A stretch of 64,000 nucleotides of DNA from Brevundimonas naejangsanensis (GTDB lineage: Bacteria > Pseudomonadota > Alphaproteobacteria > Caulobacterales > Caulobacteraceae): assembly GCF_003627995.1 (NCBI RefSeq), contig NZ_CP032707.1, positions 421,501 through 485,500 on the forward strand. Direction: 5' to 3'. Below are positions 60,348 to 64,000 of this stretch, in pieces. The position numbers were made by a program, and so were the translations under genes. Position 1 is the stretch's first letter. Every line of letters begins with the position of its first letter. The notes beneath the pieces were generated by a model. It was not told where the DNA came from. It made no database searches and saw nothing but the letters and a program-made list of their open reading frames with translations.

Positions 60348-60587
60348 TTACTCGCCCTTCAGATAGGGCTCGACCGGGCCTTGCAGCTTGACGGTCAGGG
60401 CCTTGCCGCGACGGTCGACGCGGTTGCCGACGGCCAGGCGGACCCAGCCCTCCGAGACGCAGTATTCCTCGACGTTGGTCTTTTCCTCGCCCTTGAAGCG
60501 GATGCCCACGCCACGCGCCAGCAGGTCGGCGTCGTGGAAGGGGCTGTCGGGATCGACCGAGAGGCGGTCAGGCATGACGTCGGACAT
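60348..60587 (-). CDS. DUF3297 family protein
   Basis: 79-aa cytoplasmic protein, MSDVMPDRLSVDPDSPFHDA to VEPYLKGE. LARGVGIRFKGEEKTNVEEYCVSEGWVRLAVG covers the DUF3297 domain. Widespread in proteobacteria, function not known to me. Start at 60587; the longer frame upstream runs through a repeat. Confidence 0.88.
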   Translation of the reverse strand: MSDVMPDRLSVDPDSPFHDADLLARGVGIRFKGEEKTNVEEYCVSEGWVRLAVGNRVDRRGKALTVKLQGPVEPYLKGE

Positions 60588-60652
60588 GGCAAGTCTCATG
60601 AAAAGGGGAGCCGGCTGAATAGCCGGGCGGGCGGGTCGCCACAACAGCAACC

Positions 60653-60724
60653 ACTCTCCCTTCCCCTCGATGGGGGAAGGGTCGGGGATGGGGCTGGTCG
60701 CTCCCCCATCGAGGGGAGGGCTTT
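60653..60724. repeat. CCCTCGATGGGGG inverted repeat
   Basis: TCTCCCTTCCCCTCGATGGG followed by GGAAGGG and, further on, GCTCCCCCATCGAGGGGAGGG form two nested hairpins. A similar CCCTTCCCCCATCGAGGGG lies at 47117-47135 and a shorter CCCCTCTCCCCTTGAGGGAG at 44943. Between DUF3297 and motE. Confidence 0.6.
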
Positions 60725-60730
60725 GGTGAT

Positions 60731-61615
60731 TTATTGCACTGACTGGCGCGGCGCGACCGGTGAGTCATCGGCGGCGGGCGCGTAGGGGCGCGGGCCGGCA
60801 TCAGCCGTCGTCGGGGCCTTCGCGGCGGGTTGAGCCGCCGGACGGGCCGCTGGCGTCGCCGGGCGGCGGGCTGGGGTCGGTTGCGTCGCGCGGGCGGGCG
60901 TGGGCGCGGCGGCGGGCTGGGCGGCGGGGGTCGAAGCGGGCGTCGTCTCGGCCGGGGCCGAGGCGGCGGCGGCGCGAGCGGCGTATTGCTGGGCCTGGAA
61001 GCGCTTGGCCAGCTTCTCGGTCAGTTCGCGCGCGGCGGCGGGCTGCATCTGGGCCATGATGGCGGCCAGGGTGCGCGGGCGCATGGCCGAGGCGACCGGC
61101 AGGCGCACGCTGTCGTCCAGGGTGGCGAAGACGGCCGCCGCCTCCTTGGGCCGCATGGCGGAATAGACGGCGACCAGGCGGTCGGCCTCGGCCTTTTCCT
61201 TCTCGTCGACCTGGCCGACCAGGGCGCTGATCTCGCCCTTGAGAGCCTCCAGCGCCTGCAGCTTGGCGTCCAGCTTCTGCTCGGCGGCGACCATCAGCGG
61301 CAGGGTGGTGGCGAAGTCGGCGTCGCGCGCGTCCAGGGCGTCGCGGCGCTTGGACAGGGACTGGATGATGCGCAGCTCGGCCGGGGAGATGCCCGCTTGC
61401 TGGGCCAGTTGCTCGGGCGTCAGGGCACAGACGGCCGGGGCCGGCTTGGCCTCAGCCTTGCCGCCGCCCTCGCCCGGGGTTTCGCCCGCGACGGCTTCCT
61501 GAGCCCAGGCGGTCGCGCCCTGGAACAGCTCCGGGGCCACGCCCGCGGCGCGCACGGCCACGACGCCGCCGATGGCGACGGCGATCAGGGGCAGAAGGCG
61601 GGGCAGCTTGCTCAT
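60731..61615 (-). CDS. motE: MotE-like flagellar protein with MgtE-type N domain
   Basis: 294-aa exported/anchored protein: N-terminal hydrophobic segment (LLPLIAVAIGGVVAVRAAG), a helical coiled-coil region about 100-160 (KLDAKLQALEALKGEISALV), an MgtE-N-like domain with AVYSAMRPKEAAAVFATLDD and MRPRTLAAIMAQMQP, and an Ala/Pro/Thr-rich tail of about 70 residues. In rhizobia MotE is a MotC chaperone; the flagellar neighbourhood fits a motor-related role. Confidence 0.75.
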   Translation of the reverse strand: MSKLPRLLPLIAVAIGGVVAVRAAGVAPELFQGATAWAQEAVAGETPGEGGGKAEAKPAPAVCALTPEQLAQQAGISPAELRIIQSLSKRRDALDARDADFATTLPLMVAAEQKLDAKLQALEALKGEISALVGQVDEKEKAEADRLVAVYSAMRPKEAAAVFATLDDSVRLPVASAMRPRTLAAIMAQMQPAAARELTEKLAKRFQAQQYAARAAAASAPAETTPASTPAAQPAAAPTPARATQPTPARRPATPAARPAAQPAAKAPTTADAGPRPYAPAADDSPVAPRQSVQ

Positions 61616-61638
61616 CGGTCAAACTCGAAACGGCGGCG

Positions 61639-61729
61639 CCCTCAAGTCGTCCGGCGCCGCGCGCCGGACATAGGGCAGGAAAGATACTTCGCCCCTCAAG
61701 TCGTCCGGCGCCGCGCGCCGGACATAGGG
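61639..61729. repeat. Two 37-bp direct repeats, each a perfect hairpin, in the flagellar operon
   Basis: Units at 61639-61675 and 61693-61729 (54-bp period), both reading CCCTCAAGTCGTCCGGCGCC and on to GGACATAGGG. Each has the inverted repeat GTCCGGCGC/GCGCCGGAC around CGC. They fill the gap between the DUF6468 gene and motE. Confidence 0.85.
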
Positions 61730-61736
61730 GCCGCTA

Positions 61737-62345
61737 TCAAGCAGCGAAAAGGTCTTCGTCCAGGCTACGACGGGCGCGGTTGAGGCTCTGTTGCGCAGCA
61801 TGGTTAGCGGCGAGGGCCTGCATCACCGGCGAGGCGCGCTCGGGCGCCGGCTTGGGCGAGGGCGCCTTCATGACGGCGCGGGCGCCCTCGATGCGCTCCA
61901 TCAGGGCCGCCATGCGGCGGGCGCGGGTCTCGTCGTCCAGCAGGGGGGCGACGGAGGAGGCGCGGCCAAGCTCAAGGACGGGTTCCGGCGCCGGTTCGGC
62001 AGGCGCCGGCATCCGGGCGGCGGCGCGCAGTTCGTCAGCGCGGGTCTCGATGCGGCTTTCGGCCGGGCGGGCGGGGGCGCGGGCGATCAGCACCTCCAGC
62101 TCCTGCTTCACGGCGCGGGCCTTGATGATGCGGTCGTGCAGCAGGTCCGTCTCCTGGCCCGAGGCGCGCAGGGTGGCCAGGGCCTGTTCGGCGCGGCCGG
62201 CGGCGCTGTTCAGCTCGGTCACGGCGGCGGCGAAGGCCAGCTGCCCCTCGCGCAGGGTCCTGAGCTTGCGCTCCAGCTTGATGCCGTAGCCGATGGCCGC
62301 GACCAGCAGCAGCATGAGGATGGAGTCGAGGATGATGCCGGTCAT
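61737..62345 (-). CDS. DUF6468 flagellar-operon protein
   Basis: 202 aa: N-terminal membrane segment (TGIILDSILMLLLVAAIGYG), then KLERKLRTLREGQLAFAAAVTELNSAA, a coiled-coil (about 35-85), and a low-complexity Ala/Arg/Pro-rich tail. The start domain is DUF6468, which occurs next to fliM in alphaproteobacteria. Lies 1 bp after fliM. Role unknown; a motor accessory is likely. Confidence 0.8.
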   Translation of the reverse strand: MTGIILDSILMLLLVAAIGYGIKLERKLRTLREGQLAFAAAVTELNSAAGRAEQALATLRASGQETDLLHDRIIKARAVKQELEVLIARAPARPAESRIETRADELRAAARMPAPAEPAPEPVLELGRASSVAPLLDDETRARRMAALMERIEGARAVMKAPSPKPAPERASPVMQALAANHAAQQSLNRARRSLDEDLFAA

Positions 62346-62346
62346 G

Positions 62347-63402
62347 TCAGCTGTTCCCTCTGGTGATGCGGGCGGCGGCGTCGGTGCTGATGGGGGCCTC
62401 GACGCGGACGGCGATGTGCTGCCCCCGGCGGCCCATGCGGCCGGTGGTCAGCGGGATCGAGCCCGCGCGCACCGACACCTCGGAGTCCGGGGTGGCGTTC
62501 AGCATCAGGGTGTCGCCGACCTTCAGGTCCAGCACCTTGGACAGGGGCATCTGCTGCTCGTCGAGCACGCAGCGCACCTCGGTCTCCGTGGTCCAGAGCT
62601 CGGTGGCCAGGTGGCCTTCCCAGATGTTGTCGCGGCCGAACTTCTCGCCCATGAACTGCTGCAGCAGCATCTTGCGGATGGGCTCCAGCGTCGAATAGGG
62701 CAGCAGCAGTTCGACCCGGCCGCCGCGATCTTCCATGTCGATGCGCAGCTTGACCAGGATGGCGGCGTTGGCCGGGCGCGCGATGGCGGCGAAGCGGGGG
62801 TTGGTCTCCAGCCGGTCCAGATTGAAGTGGACGGGGGTCAGCGGCTCGAACGCCTGGCGCGCATCGTTCAGGATGACCTCGATCATGCGCTGCACCAGCA
62901 CCCGTTCGATGGTGGTGTAGGGCCGGCCCTCGATCCGCAGGGCCGCCGTGCCGCGACGCCCGCCCAGCAAGACGTCGACGATGGAGTAGATCAGGTTGGA
63001 GTCGACCGTCAGCAGGCCGTAGTTGTCCAGTTCCTCGGCCCGGAACACCGCCAGGATGGCCGGCAGGGGGATGGAGTTCAGATAGTCGCCGAAGCGGATC
63101 GAGCTGATGGTGTCGAGGCTGACCTCGACGTTGTCGGAGGTGAAGTTGCGAAGGCTGGTCGTCATCAGCCGCACCAGGCGGTCGAAGACGATCTCGAGCA
63201 TCGGCAGGCGCTCGTAGGACACCAGGGCCGAGTTGATGATGGCGCGGATGCCGCTGCGCTCATTATCGTCGCCGTCGCCCATGTCGAAGCCCAGCAGGCT
63301 GTCGATCTCATCCTGGTTCAGCACGCGCTCGGCCAGGGCCGCCCCGGCGTCGGCCTCGCCAAAGGGGTCCAGAAGGGTGTCGGGCGCCAGGGAGTCGGTC
63401 AT
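62347..63402 (-). CDS. fliM: Flagellar motor switch protein FliM
   Basis: 351-aa C-ring protein binding CheY-P and FliG. The N terminus contains NQDEIDSLLGFD, the CheY-binding type motif (LSQxEIDALL). The middle CheC-like domain includes YERLPMLEIVFDRLVRLMTTSLRN and the C-terminal domain resembles FliN (KVLDLKVGDTLMLNATPDSEVSV). It is 2 bp after fliL. Confidence 0.96.
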   Translation of the reverse strand: MTDSLAPDTLLDPFGEADAGAALAERVLNQDEIDSLLGFDMGDGDDNERSGIRAIINSALVSYERLPMLEIVFDRLVRLMTTSLRNFTSDNVEVSLDTISSIRFGDYLNSIPLPAILAVFRAEELDNYGLLTVDSNLIYSIVDVLLGGRRGTAALRIEGRPYTTIERVLVQRMIEVILNDARQAFEPLTPVHFNLDRLETNPRFAAIARPANAAILVKLRIDMEDRGGRVELLLPYSTLEPIRKMLLQQFMGEKFGRDNIWEGHLATELWTTETEVRCVLDEQQMPLSKVLDLKVGDTLMLNATPDSEVSVRAGSIPLTTGRMGRRGQHIAVRVEAPISTDAAARITRGNS

Positions 63403-63404
63403 GC

Positions 63405-63986
63405 CTACTGCACCAGCATCTCTTCGATCAGCACGGCGTCGACCTTGCCCGGCGCGGCGATCAGGTTGACCCGACGCAGGATCTCGGCGCGCAGCTGGAA
63501 CGACCCGGCCGATCCGGCCAGATCCTCGGGCCGCAGCTCGCGCAGGAAGCCCTGGAACATGTCCTGCAGACGCGGGGCCTCGGCCTGAAGGCGCGAGGCG
63601 ACCTCGGCGTCCTTCATCTCCAGCGTCAGGCGCAGCTTCAGATAGGTCGGACGGCCGTCGACCGACTGAATGTTCACGATCATGTCGGGCAGGGTGTAGA
63701 AGGTCACGCCGTCGGGACCGGCCGCGATCTTGCCCGCGCCCTCGGCCGCCTCGCCGCCTTCCTTGCCTCCGCCGCCGTGGCCGCCGCCTTCCTTCTTCTT
63801 CTCCGCCTTGGCCGGAGCCGCATGGCCGCCCGCCGCCTCGGCGGGCTTGGGCTTCATGATGAGGAAGGCCGCCGCCCCGCCCCCGCCCAGCACCACCAGG
63901 GCGGCCGGGATGATGATGAACAGCAGGGGGATCTTCTTCTTGCCGGACGCGGCTTCGCCCTCGGCCCCGGGCTCGCCCTCGCTCAC
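63405..63986 (-). CDS. fliL: Flagellar basal body protein FliL
   Basis: Stator-associated single-pass protein. KKKIPLLFIIIPAALVVLGGGGAAAFLIM is the membrane anchor (about residues 18-44), followed by a Gly/Lys-rich linker and the stomatin-like FliL domain with FYTLPDMIVNIQSVDGRPTYLKL and EILRRVNLIAAPGKVDAVLIEEMLVQ. The GTG at 63986 is the first start visible, but the frame stays open to the window edge, so the true start may lie outside. Confidence 0.92.
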   Translation of the reverse strand: MSEGEPGAEGEAASGKKKIPLLFIIIPAALVVLGGGGAAAFLIMKPKPAEAAGGHAAPAKAEKKKEGGGHGGGGKEGGEAAEGAGKIAAGPDGVTFYTLPDMIVNIQSVDGRPTYLKLRLTLEMKDAEVASRLQAEAPRLQDMFQGFLRELRPEDLAGSAGSFQLRAEILRRVNLIAAPGKVDAVLIEEMLVQ

Positions 63987-64000
63987 GGCGGGCAGGTTGG

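Noticed and set aside
61639..61729. Two-unit CRISPR-like repeat
   Set aside because: Only two units with a single 17-bp spacer, GC-palindromic, and no cas genes in the window.
61619..61801. 60-aa frame with repeated PYVRRAAPDDLR peptide
   Set aside because: The peptide repeat is a by-product of the two 37-bp DNA hairpins and overlaps the real DUF6468 gene end.

Overview
The window looks like chromosomal DNA of an alphaproteobacterium of the Caulobacteraceae, most likely Brevundimonas or a close relative. This is inferred from the high GC content, the split atpI-atpB-atpE-atpF'-atpF F0 operon, the DUF3035/BamF lipoprotein beside lspA, the scpAB-nagZ-SPOR group and the fliL-fliM-DUF6468-MotE flagellar block. 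No rRNA, prophage, IS transposase or CRISPR array was seen. Genes are dense and mostly housekeeping. Long antisense frames are GC-driven shadows and were left out.

Layout. 1-9.3 kb: MaoC-like fragment, HAD hydrolase, lspA, bamF, ispH, a secreted protein, argS, CPBP protease, adenine deaminase-like gene, fbp. 9.4-14.4 kb: tandem glycine riboswitch and the glycine cleavage operon gcvT-gcvH-gcvPA-gcvPB, closed by a strong hairpin. 14.5-18.3 kb: two small membrane proteins, a bidirectional terminator and the F0 ATP synthase operon. 18.3-23 kb: scpB, scpA, nagZ, a SPOR protein and dgt. 23-31 kb: erpA, a PfpI-like protein, a zinc peptidase, DUF418, a retropepsin-like protease, thrC, DUF5996 and an orphan gene.

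31.4-37 kb is the most interesting stretch. Homoserine is made by an aspartokinase-homoserine dehydrogenase fusion that lacks ACT regulatory domains. The threonine branch (fusion plus thrB) runs leftward from a Thr-codon leader peptide with a classical attenuator. The methionine branch (metX-metB) runs rightward from a SAM riboswitch. Both leaders lie in one 634-bp intergenic region, so each branch appears to be controlled by its own end product at the RNA level.

37-50 kb: chemoreceptor, TauE exporter, dusA, two SDRs, an SdpR/SdpI/hydrolase trio, a prephenate dehydrogenase, a dihydroorotase, a family 9 glycosyltransferase, then three lower-GC orphan genes. These orphans, like the one at 30.7 kb, are bordered by a degenerate repeat built on TGTCCGC...GCGGACG. 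50-64 kb: rnhB, a 44-aa membrane protein, a solitary D12 adenine methyltransferase, pyk, a PafA-like phosphatase, a VIT family transporter, two identical tRNA-Leu(UAA) genes lying in 141-bp exact direct repeats that bracket a sodium:solute symporter and its 43-aa partner, an M28 peptidase, DUF3297, and the flagellar genes motE, DUF6468, fliM, fliL.

Several families of intergenic inverted repeats (GTCATCCCGG-type, CTCCCC-GGGGAG-type and a 26-bp terminal-repeat element) fill many of the gaps.
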